Assembly: GCA_002418985.1 (NCBI GenBank)
Contig: DIFE01000166.1
Location: 1-62,751, forward strand
DNA: 62,751 nucleotides
Direction of reading: 5' to 3'
Origin: Deltaproteobacteria bacterium UBA5756
GTDB taxonomy: Bacteria > Desulfobacterota > Syntrophorhabdia > Syntrophorhabdales > Syntrophorhabdaceae
In this document: positions 7,869 through 17,900 of the stretch, piece after piece
Position numbering within the stretch: position 1 is the first letter of the stretch
How the letters are laid out: every line of letters starts with the position of its first letter
Position numbers and translations under genes: made by a program
The notes under the pieces: model-generated
Seen by the model: the letters and a program-made list of their open reading frames with translations, nothing else
Told to the model about the DNA's origin: nothing
The model's database searches: none

Positions 7869-8191
7869 TTTGTCTCTTTCTCCTCCTGCTTGAGCATTGC
7901 TACAAGTTCGGTAAGTTCTTCCCGAATCTCATTTAATATTCGTTTGTGGTTTGCAAGATATTGTTTTGCCCCGTCGATGGTGAATCTCTTTTCATGAAGG
8001 AGCTTTTTGATGGTAAAAATGATCTCAAGGTCTTTTTTCTTGTAGAGCCGCTGTCCCGTTGGGCTCTTGACGGGTTTGATGTCCTTGAATTCCTGTTCCC
8101 AGTAGCGAAGGACGTGAGGCTTCAGCCCTGTTAAAGTGCAGACTTCCTTGATACGGTAAAAGACCCTGTCGGGAATTTCCCTTCCGTTCAT
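7865..8191 (-). CDS. MerR-family DNA-binding regulator
   Basis: 108-aa MerR-type winged-helix protein. RVFYRIKEVCTLTGLKPHVLRYWEQEF is the helix-turn-helix with the family's xLRYWE signature, here described across two pieces (YRIKEVCTLTG and HVLRYWEQEF). SPTGQRLYKKKDLEII is the wing. A short C-terminal helix follows, with no effector-binding domain and no metal-binding cysteines. It follows ihfA with a four-base ATGA overlap. In many delta-proteobacteria a small MerR-like protein follows ihfA in the pheST operon, so this arrangement is ordinary. Targets are unknown. Confidence 0.85.
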   Translation of the reverse strand: MNGREIPDRVFYRIKEVCTLTGLKPHVLRYWEQEFKDIKPVKSPTGQRLYKKKDLEIIFTIKKLLHEKRFTIDGAKQYLANHKRILNEIREELTELVAMLKQEEKETK

Positions 8192-8478
8192 TCCTGCCTT
8201 CTGCTGTCGTTGATTTCGTCCTTCAAAACCTGGCTGAGCCTGAAGCTCAGGACCTTGCGCTCTGTTATCTTGATCTCTTCGCCGGTCTGCGGGTTTCTGC
8301 CACGGCGGGATTTCTTCTTTCTGACGAAGAAATTGCCGAAACCCGAAATCTTTACGTTCTCATCGGTGGCGAGAGTGTCTTTTATGATCTCAAAGAACCG
8401 GTCGACGATATGCGCGCACTCCCGTTTGGAAAATCCGAGCTTTTCGTAAAGATCGGTTACAATATCTATTTTCGTCAT
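8188..8478 (-). CDS. ihfA: integration host factor alpha subunit
   Basis: 96-aa HU/IHF-family DNA-bending protein. The signatures are visible: an N-terminal helical dimer region with LGFSKRECAHIVD, GFGNFFVRKKKSRRGRNPQTGE, which includes the DNA-intercalating RNPQTG tip, and a C-terminal helix. The gene position directly after pheT is the classic ihfA (himA) position in proteobacteria, which supports alpha rather than HU or IHF-beta. It is likely to be co-transcribed from the thrS promoter. Its RBS GGAGG is just before the ATG, 9 bases after the pheT stop. Confidence 0.9.
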   Translation of the reverse strand: MTKIDIVTDLYEKLGFSKRECAHIVDRFFEIIKDTLATDENVKISGFGNFFVRKKKSRRGRNPQTGEEIKITERKVLSFRLSQVLKDEINDSRRQE

Positions 8479-8487
8479 AACTCCTCC

Positions 8488-10869
8488 TTATGCCCTTAAC
8501 GAAATTCCGTCAATTTTGGTCAGCTCGCCGATGATTTGTTCCTGCAAGGCATTGATACGTTCATCGGTGAGAGTATCTTCGTATGATTGGAATACCACCC
8601 GCATGGATACACTCCGCATCTCCTTCCGGAACATATCAAATATTCCCACGGAAACGATAAGGGGTGAGATACCCTTGATCTTCTCAACAAGAATAGCTAT
8701 CGGTACTCCGTCATCCACGTAAAACGAAAAATCCCTTGTAGATTGCGGATAACGGGGTATCGGCTTGTACTGAAGCGTCAAGTTCCCTTTTTCTAAGATT
8801 ATATCAAATCGTAACTCAGCGCAATAAATAGTTTGTTCAATCTCATAGAGTTGAAGGATATCATCCCGAATGGCCCCGGCCCAACCGGCCTTTATACCGT
8901 CAATCATGATATCGGCGCCGCGGCCATGATCCAGGAAGGGTTCCGTGGTCGCTCCCACCTGGCAACTCACACCCAGCCTCTCCATTAAACCTTCAATTGT
9001 GCCTTTGATGTCAAAAAAGTCATAGTCGGGGTGTCTTTCCTTCCATGAGTATTCCTTCTGCCGGCCCGTTATGGCAAAACACAGCATGGTCCGCTCGCTG
9101 ATACCGCCGGCGCTTTCCCGGAAAAAGACCTTGCCCTTCTCGAAGAACCTGAGATTCTTCGCGCCCCTGTTTAGGTTATAGGCCATGCACCTGAGAACGG
9201 ACGGTATCATCATCGTTCTCATGACCCCCCAATCACGGGAGATGGGATTCATAATGGGTACGTACCGGCTGCGCTCGTCATCCCCGGGGATCAGGAAGTT
9301 TTCAATATCTTTGACGGAGAAGAACGAGAAATTGATGATCTCGTAAAAGCCCGTTCCGAGACAATACTCCTTTATCAAGTTCAGAAAGCGTTCCTTCCGA
9401 GTGAGTTTCTGGGGCTTCAGCACGGACACCGGGCTTGTATCGGGGATATGTTCGAACCCGTGGATCCGTGAGATTTCCTCGATGATGTCGGCTGTTTCGC
9501 CGATGTCATGTCTGAAGTTGGGGACGGACACGATAAAGCCGTTCTCATCCTCTTTCGTGATGTGCAGGTCTATGGATCGCAGCGCCCGTGTGACGGCGTC
9601 GCGGCTTATATGGGTTCCCAGGAGGCCGTTAATGTTGCTGTAGGTGATATAGATCGTCCGGGACTCCCTCTTCTCGAAGATCTCCCGCTGGCCCTTGACC
9701 ACCGTACCGCCCGCCAGTTCGTGCATGAGATACATCGCCCTCTCGGCGGCATATCCGACGTTGTCGATATCGATGCCCTTTTCAAACCTGAGCGAGGCCT
9801 CCGACCTGATCCCGAGCCGTCTTGCCGTCGCGCGGATCGAAAAAGGATTGAAATAGGCGCTCTCCAATGCCATGTTTTTGGTTGCCCCGGTGATCTCCGA
9901 GTTTTCCCCGCCCATGATGCCCGCGACGGCCACGGGACCCGACCCGTCACAGATGAGTATGTCGCCGGTTTCGAGCGGCCTGTCGATACTGTCAAGGGTG
10001 CGGAAGTTCGATGATCCCTGTGCTACCTTTACCTCGATCCTCGATTCCGTGAGGCGCTCGAAGTCGAAGGCATGGAGCGGCTGACCCAGTTCAAGCATGA
10101 CGTAATTGGTGACGTCCACTATGTTGTTGATGGGCCTCATGCCCGAGCGGGTTATTCTTCGCCTCATCCAGAAAGGGGAGGGCGCCAGCGATATTCCTTT
10201 TATCAGTTTCAGGACGTAACGTGGGCACGCATTTGTGTCATGTATGGCGAGGTCTATCTCGTCTTCGGCACGGCCATCTCCGTATGCCTGCAGAGTGAAG
10301 TTGGGAAGCTTCGCTTTTTGTCTCAGAATACTGGCCACTTCCCTCGCTATGCCGAAGACACTCAGGCAATCCCCCCGGTTGGGAGGCACGCTGACATCGA
10401 GTACCGTATCATGGGCAATGGAGAGATCGGCGAGGACGCTTCCCGGCGTGACAGTGTCAGGCAGGATGAATATGCCGCTGTGGTCGTCGGTAAGGCCCAG
10501 TTCCTTTTCAGAACAAAGCATGCCGAAAGATTCTATTCCGCGGACTTTTCGCCTGCCGACGACAAAGTCCTGGCCCAGGGCCGCACCTACCGTGGCGAGG
10601 GGAACCCTGTCATTGACGGAGATGTTGGAGGCGCCGCAAACGACGGTGAGTTCCTCCCTGCCCGTGTTGATGGAACAGACGGAGAGGTTGTCGGCGTTGG
10701 GATGGGCATCGATCCTTGTGATGGTTCCCGCAATGACACCGGAAAAACGGGGCGCAAGCTTCTCGAGGCCCTCGACCTCCAGTCCCCGCATGGTGAGGCG
10801 TTTTGCGAGATCCTCAGGTTCTATGTCAATGACAACAAATTCGTTCAGCCACTCGATGGGTACCTTCAA
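8488..10869 (-). CDS. pheT: phenylalanyl-tRNA synthetase beta subunit
   Basis: 793-aa PheRS beta, usual length. In order: the N-terminal tRNA-binding EMAP/OB-type domain (RIDAHPNADNLSVCSINTG), the B3/B4 editing core with VSVPPNRGDCLSVFGIARE and RRITRSGMRPINNIVDVTNY, a B5 domain, the catalytic-like core (FRHDIGETADIIEEISRIHG), and the C-terminal ferredoxin-fold anticodon-binding domain (RYPQSTRDFSFYVDD). It pairs with PheS as an (alpha-beta)2 enzyme charging tRNA-Phe. The start is TTG at 10869, preceded by GAGGTGA with six-base spacing. It follows pheS after 11 bases. Confidence 0.95.
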   Translation of the reverse strand: MKVPIEWLNEFVVIDIEPEDLAKRLTMRGLEVEGLEKLAPRFSGVIAGTITRIDAHPNADNLSVCSINTGREELTVVCGASNISVNDRVPLATVGAALGQDFVVGRRKVRGIESFGMLCSEKELGLTDDHSGIFILPDTVTPGSVLADLSIAHDTVLDVSVPPNRGDCLSVFGIAREVASILRQKAKLPNFTLQAYGDGRAEDEIDLAIHDTNACPRYVLKLIKGISLAPSPFWMRRRITRSGMRPINNIVDVTNYVMLELGQPLHAFDFERLTESRIEVKVAQGSSNFRTLDSIDRPLETGDILICDGSGPVAVAGIMGGENSEITGATKNMALESAYFNPFSIRATARRLGIRSEASLRFEKGIDIDNVGYAAERAMYLMHELAGGTVVKGQREIFEKRESRTIYITYSNINGLLGTHISRDAVTRALRSIDLHITKEDENGFIVSVPNFRHDIGETADIIEEISRIHGFEHIPDTSPVSVLKPQKLTRKERFLNLIKEYCLGTGFYEIINFSFFSVKDIENFLIPGDDERSRYVPIMNPISRDWGVMRTMMIPSVLRCMAYNLNRGAKNLRFFEKGKVFFRESAGGISERTMLCFAITGRQKEYSWKERHPDYDFFDIKGTIEGLMERLGVSCQVGATTEPFLDHGRGADIMIDGIKAGWAGAIRDDILQLYEIEQTIYCAELRFDIILEKGNLTLQYKPIPRYPQSTRDFSFYVDDGVPIAILVEKIKGISPLIVSVGIFDMFRKEMRSVSMRVVFQSYEDTLTDERINALQEQIIGELTKIDGISLRA

Positions 10870-10880
10870 TTAATCTCACC

Positions 10881-11891
10881 TCAGAACTGCGAAAGAAACC
10901 TGATATCGTTATAGTAAAACTGACGGATGTCGTCGATGCCGAACTTGATCATGGCGATGCGCTCGACCCCCATGCCGAAGGCAAAGCCGGTGATTTCTTC
11001 CTGATCGTAGCCGACGTTACGGAAAACCTGGGGATGAACCATGCCTGAACCGAGAATTTCGAGCCAGCCGGTGTCTTTGCATACCCTGCAGCCTTGACCT
11101 CTGCATATCACGCAGCCGATGTCCACCTCCGCGGATGGTTCTGTGAATGGGAAATAGCTGGGGCGGAATCTCAGCGGTGTATCGGGGCCGAACATATCAT
11201 GGATGAATATGCTGAGAATCCCCTTCAGATCGGAGAAACGGACGTTCTTGTCGACCATCAGCCCCTCCACCTGATGGAACATCGGTGTATGGGAGATGTC
11301 GTTATCGCAACGGTAGACCGACCCGGGCGCGATGATCTTGACGGGGGGCAACTGTGCCTCCATGGTCCGTATCTGCACCGGGGACGTGTGGGTCCTCAGG
11401 ACGACCCCCGGCCGTATGTAAAAGGTATCCTGCATATCCCGGGCGGGGTGGTCCGATGGGATGTTGAGCGACTCGAAGTTATAGAATTCCGTCTCGATAT
11501 CGGGGCCTTCCGCCACGGCGAAACCGAGGGATGCAAAGATCCTGATAATCTCCTCGAGCGTCAGGGTGATAGGATGTTTCTTGCCGAAAACAGGGGTCGT
11601 GCCCGGCATCGTGATATCGATCAGCGAGGCCTGTTCCCGTTTCTGCCTTTCGATATCGTTGAAATGTTTTTCAAGCTCACCGAGCCTCACGTCGGCCCAG
11701 GATTTTATTTCGTTGATAGCCTTGCCGGCGTCACGGCGAAGGTCTTTGTCCAAGGTCTTGAGCTGGTCGATATAGTCGGCGAAGAGCCCCTTTCTGCCGA
11801 GAATCGACACCTTGACGCGCTTCAAATCTTCAATGTTCCCGATCCGTGATACTTCGCTATCGATCTTTTCTTTCAGTCCGCTTATATCCAA
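10881..11891 (-). CDS. pheS: phenylalanyl-tRNA synthetase alpha subunit
   Basis: 336-aa PheRS alpha, full length. An N-terminal coiled-coil for tRNA contact (KVSILGRKGLFADYIDQ) is followed by the class II catalytic core: motif 1 region PITLTLEEI, FNFESLNIP, motif 2 with PGSVYRCDNDISHTPMFHQ, and motif 3 with GFAFGMGVERIAMIKFGI. A short Cys pair region (CVICRGQGCRVCKDTG) is inserted before motif 3, as in many bacterial PheS proteins. The start is TTG at 11891 behind AGGGTGACGC. TTG starts on both pheS and pheT may moderate expression relative to the ribosomal protein genes upstream. Confidence 0.95.
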   Translation of the reverse strand: MDISGLKEKIDSEVSRIGNIEDLKRVKVSILGRKGLFADYIDQLKTLDKDLRRDAGKAINEIKSWADVRLGELEKHFNDIERQKREQASLIDITMPGTTPVFGKKHPITLTLEEIIRIFASLGFAVAEGPDIETEFYNFESLNIPSDHPARDMQDTFYIRPGVVLRTHTSPVQIRTMEAQLPPVKIIAPGSVYRCDNDISHTPMFHQVEGLMVDKNVRFSDLKGILSIFIHDMFGPDTPLRFRPSYFPFTEPSAEVDIGCVICRGQGCRVCKDTGWLEILGSGMVHPQVFRNVGYDQEEITGFAFGMGVERIAMIKFGIDDIRQFYYNDIRFLSQF

Positions 11892-11899
11892 GCGTCACC

Positions 11900-12259
11900 C
11901 TAATGCGTCACCACTGCCTTGACTTTCGCTACAACCTGCTCGAATCCCGCAGGATCGTTAACAGCCATATCGGCGAGTGATTTCCGGTTAAGGGCGATGT
12001 CGGCCACCTTCAGCCCGTTCATGAAACGGCTGTAAGGAATGCCGAAGGAACGGCAGGCTGCGTTTATGCGTACGATCCACAGCGCCCTGAAATCCCGTTT
12101 GCGTTCTTTTCTTCCCCTGTAGGCATACTTGAGGGCTTTAAAGACGGCCCTTTTTGCTACGCTGTAAACGTTCTTCCGGCGCTGGGTCATGCCCTTTGCA
12201 AGCTTGAATACCTTCTTTCTCCTCTGTCTTGCCTTGAATCCGCGTTTTGCCCTTGGCAT
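11900..12259 (-). CDS. rplT: 50S ribosomal protein L20
   Basis: 119-aa L20, usual length. Basic N-terminal extension (MPRAKRGFKARQRRKKVFK), then RKNVYSVAKRAVFKALKYAY and the globular part with RDFRALWIVRINAACRSFG and NRKSLADMAV. L20 is a primary 23S rRNA binder needed early in 50S assembly, and in other bacteria it represses its own infC-rpmI-rplT mRNA. No obvious pseudoknot operator was checked here. Position between rpmI and pheS is conserved. Confidence 0.97.
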   Translation of the reverse strand: MPRAKRGFKARQRRKKVFKLAKGMTQRRKNVYSVAKRAVFKALKYAYRGRKERKRDFRALWIVRINAACRSFGIPYSRFMNGLKVADIALNRKSLADMAVNDPAGFEQVVAKVKAVVTH

Positions 12260-12283
12260 GGTACTATACCTCTCTCTACTTTT

Positions 12284-12481
12284 CTATGAATAGGGTAGTA
12301 ATGATTTCATCTTTTTTGCATCAGCGGGATGGATCGTGTCGGTCCCTGAAAGCCGTCTCTTCTGCTTCGGTGTCTTTGCAGAGAGGAGATGGCTGTGAAA
12401 GGCCTTCCCGCGTTTGATCTTGCCGCCGCCCGTTATCTTCACGCGTTTCGCCAGCCCCCGATGGGTCTTTACCTTTGGCAT
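12284..12481 (-). CDS. rpmI: 50S ribosomal protein L35
   Basis: 65-aa L35. MPKVKTHRGLAKRVKITGGG and KRGKAFHSHLL and QKRRLSGTD are family hallmarks. The start is the ATG behind AAGGAGGTTAAC; a longer reading frame to 12511 overlaps infC and is not used. It lies between infC and rplT in the canonical order. Confidence 0.97.
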   Translation of the reverse strand: MPKVKTHRGLAKRVKITGGGKIKRGKAFHSHLLSAKTPKQKRRLSGTDTIHPADAKKMKSLLPYS

Positions 12482-12497
12482 GTTAACCTCCTTGGAA

Positions 12498-13019
12498 TTA
12501 CAGGGGGGCAAAAATCATTACAATGTTTCTGCCGTCGAATCTGGACTTCTGCTCCAATTCCCCCACGTCTTTCAGTGATTCTATAACCTTTTGAGCCAGT
12601 TTCTCACCCATGTCAATGTGAAGAATCTCTCTTCCTCTGAACATGATGATGATCTTCAATTTATGGCCTTCTTCCAGGAACCCTCTCAAATGCTTCATCT
12701 TGAACTGGAAGTCATGTTCCTCTATCTTGAGCCCCAGCTTCATCTCCTTGATCTGGATCACGGTCTGTTTCTTTTTTGCTTCCTGGGCCTTTTTGGCCAG
12801 CTGATACTTGTACTTGCCGTAATCCATGATCTTGCAGACCGGCGGTGCCGATTTCCCGGACACCTCCACAAGATCGAGTTCCCGTTCCTTGGCCATCCTC
12901 AAGGCATCTATTGTGGGAACGATGCCCAACTGTTCTCCGTTCTCGTCTATGAGACGTACTTCACGAACCCGGATCTTTTCGTTGACGTTAATGTCCTTGA
13001 AGTCTTTTCCTGCTGCTAT
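12498..13019 (-). CDS. infC: translation initiation factor IF-3
   Basis: About 173-aa IF-3, which blocks premature 50S joining and checks start codon choice. The N-domain has NVNEKIRVREVRLIDENGEQ and LDLVEVSGKSAPPVCKIMDYGK; after a Lys/Ala/Gln linker the C-domain has IQIKEMKLGLKIEEHDFQ and MFRGREI. Start choice: GGAGG lies at the end of thrS, and the codon at normal spacing (8 bases) is ATA at 13019, then GCA GCA GGA. The only canonical start nearby is GTG at 13028, which overlaps the GGAGG itself and the thrS TGA. infC in E. coli starts with the rare AUU as part of autoregulation, so a non-canonical start is reasonable. The alternative is GTG at 13028, giving three more residues. Confidence 0.9.
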   Translation of the reverse strand: MAAGKDFKDINVNEKIRVREVRLIDENGEQLGIVPTIDALRMAKERELDLVEVSGKSAPPVCKIMDYGKYKYQLAKKAQEAKKKQTVIQIKEMKLGLKIEEHDFQFKMKHLRGFLEEGHKLKIIIMFRGREILHIDMGEKLAQKVIESLKDVGELEQKSRFDGRNIVMIFAPL

Positions 13020-13024
13020 AAGGC

Positions 13025-14740
13025 TCACCTCCTGGTTATATTTTCATCCTTTACCCGGTCGACGAAATCGTCGAGGCTGATATCCTTCAGCTCACCGCCG
13101 TCGCGAACCCTGACGGTGAGAGTATTGCCCTCAGCTTCCTTCTTCCCCGCTATGACCATATAGGGGATTTTCTTTACCACACTTTCGCGGATTTTTAAAC
13201 CTAGTTTTTCATTTCTCAGGTCCGTTTCGACCCGAACGCCTTCCCTGGCCAGCCTATCGGCGATATTATTCACGTAAGAGGCCTGTTCGTCCGTGATGTT
13301 CATAACCACGACCTGGGTGGGAGCGAGCCACAGCGGGAACTTCCCCGCATAGTGTTCTATAAGGACGCCCATAAACCTCTCCAGGGCTCCGAGTACAACC
13401 CTGTGGAGCATGACGGGCCGTTTTCTGAGACCGTCCGAATCCGTATAATGGAGATCGAAACGCTCCGGAAGGGCAAAATCGCACTGGATAGTGGCGCACT
13501 GCCACTTCCTACCCAGGGCATCCTTCAATTTAATGTCTATCTTTGGACCGTAAAAGGCCCCGTCACCTTCGTTGAGATCATAGGGCAGGCCTTCGCTGTC
13601 GAGGACTTCCTTGAGCGCCTTTTCGGCCCTTTCCCAATCCTCGTCGCTGCCGATGGACTTGGATGGCCTGGTACTGATCTCCATCTCGAATTGAAAACCG
13701 AAGATGGCCATCACGTCCTGCACGAAACGGATGATGGCCAGGATCTCCTCGTGGAGTTGGTCGGGGCGAAGGAAGATATGGGCATCGTCCTGCGTGAATT
13801 CCCTGACCCTCATAAGCCCGTGAAGTACGCCCGATTTCTCGTGGCGGCAGACGGTGCCGAGTTCGAAATACCTCAGCGGCAGTTCGCGGTAGCTTCGCAC
13901 CTGCGATTTATAGACCATGATGTGCGCCAGGCAGTTCATGGGCTTGATGCCGTATTCGACCTCGTCGACCTTTGTAAAGTACATATTCTCGCGATAATTC
14001 TCGAAGTGGCCGGATTTTTTCCACATATCCATCTTCAGGATATGTGGACCGACGACGAACTGGTAGCCCCGTTTCAGGTGCTCCCTGCGCTCGAAATCCT
14101 CGAGGAACCAGCGCAGAAGGGCGCCTTTTGGGTGATATATGACGAGTCCGGCGCCGACCTCGTCGGATATGCTGAAAAGGTCGAGGTCCTTCCCGATTCT
14201 CCGGTGGTCTCTCTTTTTCACCTCTTCAAGGAAGGCGAGGTGCTCCTTGAGTGATTTTTCGTCGGCGAAGGCGGTGCCGTAAATGCGTGTGAGCATCTTG
14301 TTGCGCTCATCGCCTCTCCAGTATGCGCCCGCAAGGCTCAAAAGCTTGAAGGCCTTGATCTTGCCCGTGGAGGGAAGGTGCGGTCCCCGGCAGAGGTCCG
14401 TGAACGAACCCTGGGTATAGGTGCTCACTTCGTCATCGGTGAGGGTTTCGAGGAGTTCAACCTTGTAGGGTTCGCCCATTTCGGAGAACATGGCGATCGC
14501 ATCCTGCCTTTTGAGGACCTTGCGCTCTATGGGAGTATCCACGGCCGCGATCTCGTGCATACGCTTTTCTATCTTCACCAGGTCCTCTTCCGTGAAGCCC
14601 GGTTCATAATCAAAATCATAGTAGAATCCCGTTTCAATAGAGGGCCCTATGGCGACCTTGACCCCGGGAAAGAGGTCCCTGACGGCCTGTGCCATGAGGT
14701 GAGATGCGCTGTGACGTATTATGTCGAGGTTTTCATCCAT
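13025..14740 (-). CDS. thrS: threonyl-tRNA synthetase, without TGS domain
   Basis: 571-aa ThrRS, about 65 residues shorter than the E. coli enzyme. It begins directly in the editing (second additional) domain: HSASHLMAQAVRDLFPG, with YYDFDYEPGFTEEDL and the TDLCRGPHLPSTG block. The class II catalytic core follows, with motif 2 around GTVCRHEKSGVLHGLMRVRE and DDAHIFL, zinc ligands in GIKPMNCLAHIM, and motif 3 in HRVVLGALERFMG. The C-terminal anticodon domain has APTQVVVMNITDEQ. The N-terminal TGS domain is absent. The ATG at 14740 has AAAGGATAGCATA before it, and I see no upstream continuation. First gene of the operon. Confidence 0.95.
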   Translation of the reverse strand: MDENLDIIRHSASHLMAQAVRDLFPGVKVAIGPSIETGFYYDFDYEPGFTEEDLVKIEKRMHEIAAVDTPIERKVLKRQDAIAMFSEMGEPYKVELLETLTDDEVSTYTQGSFTDLCRGPHLPSTGKIKAFKLLSLAGAYWRGDERNKMLTRIYGTAFADEKSLKEHLAFLEEVKKRDHRRIGKDLDLFSISDEVGAGLVIYHPKGALLRWFLEDFERREHLKRGYQFVVGPHILKMDMWKKSGHFENYRENMYFTKVDEVEYGIKPMNCLAHIMVYKSQVRSYRELPLRYFELGTVCRHEKSGVLHGLMRVREFTQDDAHIFLRPDQLHEEILAIIRFVQDVMAIFGFQFEMEISTRPSKSIGSDEDWERAEKALKEVLDSEGLPYDLNEGDGAFYGPKIDIKLKDALGRKWQCATIQCDFALPERFDLHYTDSDGLRKRPVMLHRVVLGALERFMGVLIEHYAGKFPLWLAPTQVVVMNITDEQASYVNNIADRLAREGVRVETDLRNEKLGLKIRESVVKKIPYMVIAGKKEAEGNTLTVRVRDGGELKDISLDDFVDRVKDENITRR

Positions 14741-14810
14741 TATGCTATCCTTTGATTACCCTGTTGCTTTTCACACCAGACCTGAACAACATTGTCTGAA
14801 CAGAAAGATA

Positions 14811-14840
14811 TTATTACCATTTTTGTGTTTCTCTTGTCAA
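14811..14840 (-). promoter_or_regulatory. promoter of the thrS-infC-pheST-ihfA operon
   Basis: Minus-strand TTGACA, 18 bases, TAATAA (or 17 bases and GTAATA). About 65-70 bases of leader precede the thrS ATG. The leader just after the -10 contains two direct copies of TGTTCAG (plus-strand 14796-14802 and 14782-14788), 14 bases apart. Their role is unknown. Confidence 0.65.
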
Positions 14841-14915
14841 TTCTTATAGTTAAAAAGATTAGGAAAAACATGACCTCAGGTTGCACGCCACAGGCTTCAG
14901 GGATTCGCCGTCCCT

Positions 14916-17900
14916 TTATTTCACCCCGGTTACAGGAAAATCCCGGCCGAAATTTCTGATGAGCGGTTCCTGTTTTCCCTGCGAGGCGGCCTTCATGCTG
15001 CGGAGCAGATAGGGGTTTACCTCCATGATGCTCACCTTTCCGTCGGAATTGAGATCGGCCTTTCCCGCAAATGCTTTCAACAAAAAATGTGTGAAAAACC
15101 CGTTGCCTCCGTAATTATCTATGGCCTGCTGGTAGGTTTTCGAACCGGCCAGGATGTGCATGCCCAGGGCCCTGGCGAGGACGGAGATGCGCGAATCGTA
15201 AAGTCCCAGGACGAAAGCGCCCGCTCCGCCGGCCTGGCAGGTATCGAGGAGGTATATTTGCCGAAGAGAAGGGATCGTTCTGGAAAACTCCATGAGTTCC
15301 ACCGATGATATGGATGTTTCACCATCGAGAGTGGTCCCGTCAAAACCGGACGTGAAAAGGTAGTAAAGGTCATCCTGTGCGACGCCGTGACTTGCCGCAT
15401 AAAAGAGGAAGACATCCTCCGGGTGCACGCCGCGCACCATGCGGTTCAGGCTTTTAAGGAACTGCAGTTTGGAGGCGTCGGTGAGCACTTCGACGGAGAC
15501 TTTCTCAAAGAGGGTGCGCGAGGCCTTCCTGATCAACGTCGCGAAATCTTTCGCGTCCTTCACTGCGAAGGAAAGGTCGATTTCCCTGTTCCTGAAATGG
15601 TCGTTGCCGATGACAAGGGCAAACAACCGCGGTTTCCGCTCAGGCACATCCGCCCCTATTGTGACGGTCTTCAGGGAACTCATGATCGTGTTCGGACCGT
15701 TGAAGGCTGCGAGCGAGATGGTGTTTTCCCCCCGGATGAGCTCAATGTCGTAGGAGAGTTCCTGTGTACCGGACCGTGGCGGTGCCTTGTCAATCTCAAT
15801 TCCCTGCCTGTCGGCGGACAGTCGTGCCGAGACCGTTGCCGCACCCCGCGCAGCGATGCGGTAGGGGTTCGGGGCCCCGGTGCCCCTGGTGCCTTCCGCT
15901 GTGGCGGCCGGGGCGGCTATCCGGTAAATTCCCCTGGAATGGACGAGTTTCCCGTTATTGAATACCCTGACATCACCTATGCCGCCTCCGGTATCGCTCA
16001 CCCTGACCTTGATCGACAGATGCCTTCCGTCGACCTTCGCTCCGGAGACGGGAGACAGGATGGAAACGCCCGGGGCCGGGTTCCTGAGCGCCTCTTCGAT
16101 ACTGAGTCCGGCACTGTAGCCCGAGATGTCCTCTCCTTTGAGCTTCATCATTACGAGGTCGGGACGGTAGAAGACATCGTAGAACTGATTGAAATCGTAG
16201 ATATTTGTCCCTCTCACATAATGAACCTCACGATCGAATCCGCCTGAGCCCGAGAAGAAGCCCTCGGGTGTGACGGTGACCGAGCTTGCCGGGAAGGTGA
16301 ATATCGTTGCCCGTTCCCTTCCTTTCGCCAGGTCCATGATCCTGATCCCGTCCTGGGTGTGCTCGGCATATACCCCGCCGCCAGGGCTTATCGACAGTGA
16401 GCGGCCGGCACCTGTATAGAAAGACCCCAGAGAGGTGAGGTCCGATGGGGTTTCGATGTCAGCGACCTGCCGTGCATCGGCCAGCCTGAAGACCTTTCTG
16501 CCCACAAGGAGATGGCTGCCGTCCAGGGAAAAGGCAAGGATATCCGTTGCCAGGGGCTTTCGGTCAAGAGATCGTGGGGATTCCCCTTCGCTGTAGCGTC
16601 CGGCATCGATTGTCCTCACCGTGTCCTTGCCGCCCGCGTTCCATAGTTCGACGAATACCTGCTGCTGGTGCGGGGGATCTTTCGCGGCACCCGTCGACAG
16701 GTCCGTAAAAACTGTTTTTGCGATGTAATGGCCGTCAGGACTGAATGCAAGGGCTTCCGTCGTTGTTGTCTTTACACCCGTCGCATTTCTTTGAAGCGCC
16801 ATGAAACGCCTGCCGTCGGATGCCCTGAAGACGTATGTTACAGGCTTCAGCGGGTTCGAACCGTCCACGGCGGCAAAGACACGGCCGTCAGGATTTATCG
16901 CGAGACCTGTATTGAATTTGTCGTATGGGACCTTGAATTTCCCTGTTTGCCTGCCGCCCGGCATCTCCCAGATATAAATGTTTTCGAAGTCTCGTGCTAT
17001 GAGGTATTTTCCGTCCTGGGAATAACCCATGTTTTTGAACCTGTCGCCTTCTTCGGTGGGTTTTTCCCAGATCGTCGTTCCGTCACGGAGGCTCACGAGC
17101 CTGAGGCGTGATAAAACGATGTCCTCCTCCCGCGGATTGTCGGGCATTCCTCTTTGTTCATTGAGGACAATTGAAGCGCCGTCGGGGGAGATTGCCAGAT
17201 GGTCGGTCCATTTGCCTTCTTCGTAGATCGCTCTTCCCGATCTTGTGTCCAGGTCATGGAGAGTTATAAGGTACGTAAGATAGTATGCCCCACTTCCCAT
17301 CATGCCGCCGGCCCCTTCGGCGATGTACCGGGAGGCGGGACTGATTGCAAGGGATGTTCCCGTTCCCGATTTTCCCTCGTACACTACCCTCCAGTCGCCC
17401 GTGCCCAACACCGTGATCTTTTCGGTTCGCCTGTCGGCGGACCGGTCGAGATAGACGAAGTATTTCCCGTCTTCACTGAAGAAACAGGGTAAACCGGTCC
17501 GGGTGACCGGAAGGGTCGTCACGAGCGACATGTCTGATGTGTGGCGCACCTCGAGGGAGGTCCCGGCCGGTTTTCCTCCCGTACCGTCCTGCCGGAGCAC
17601 TATAAGACTGCCGTCGCCGCTGAGGGCCAGGGCATTCCAGCCCGATGCCCCTTTCCCGCCGGCATCGAAGGGCCGCGACCGGACGAGCGAACCCTTACCG
17701 GTGTTGTACAACTCAAGAGAGTACGCCTTTGATGACCTGTGAAAACAGGCGATGACGCCGCCGGAGGGAGACAGCAGAACATCGCCTGCTCTTGCGCACG
17801 TGAGGAAGCCTGTCGCGATTCCCTTCCTGACATCCCAGATGCTGACTTTGACCGGATCATTGCCGGGACTCATGGTTGAATCCCACGCGGCGAGCACGGT

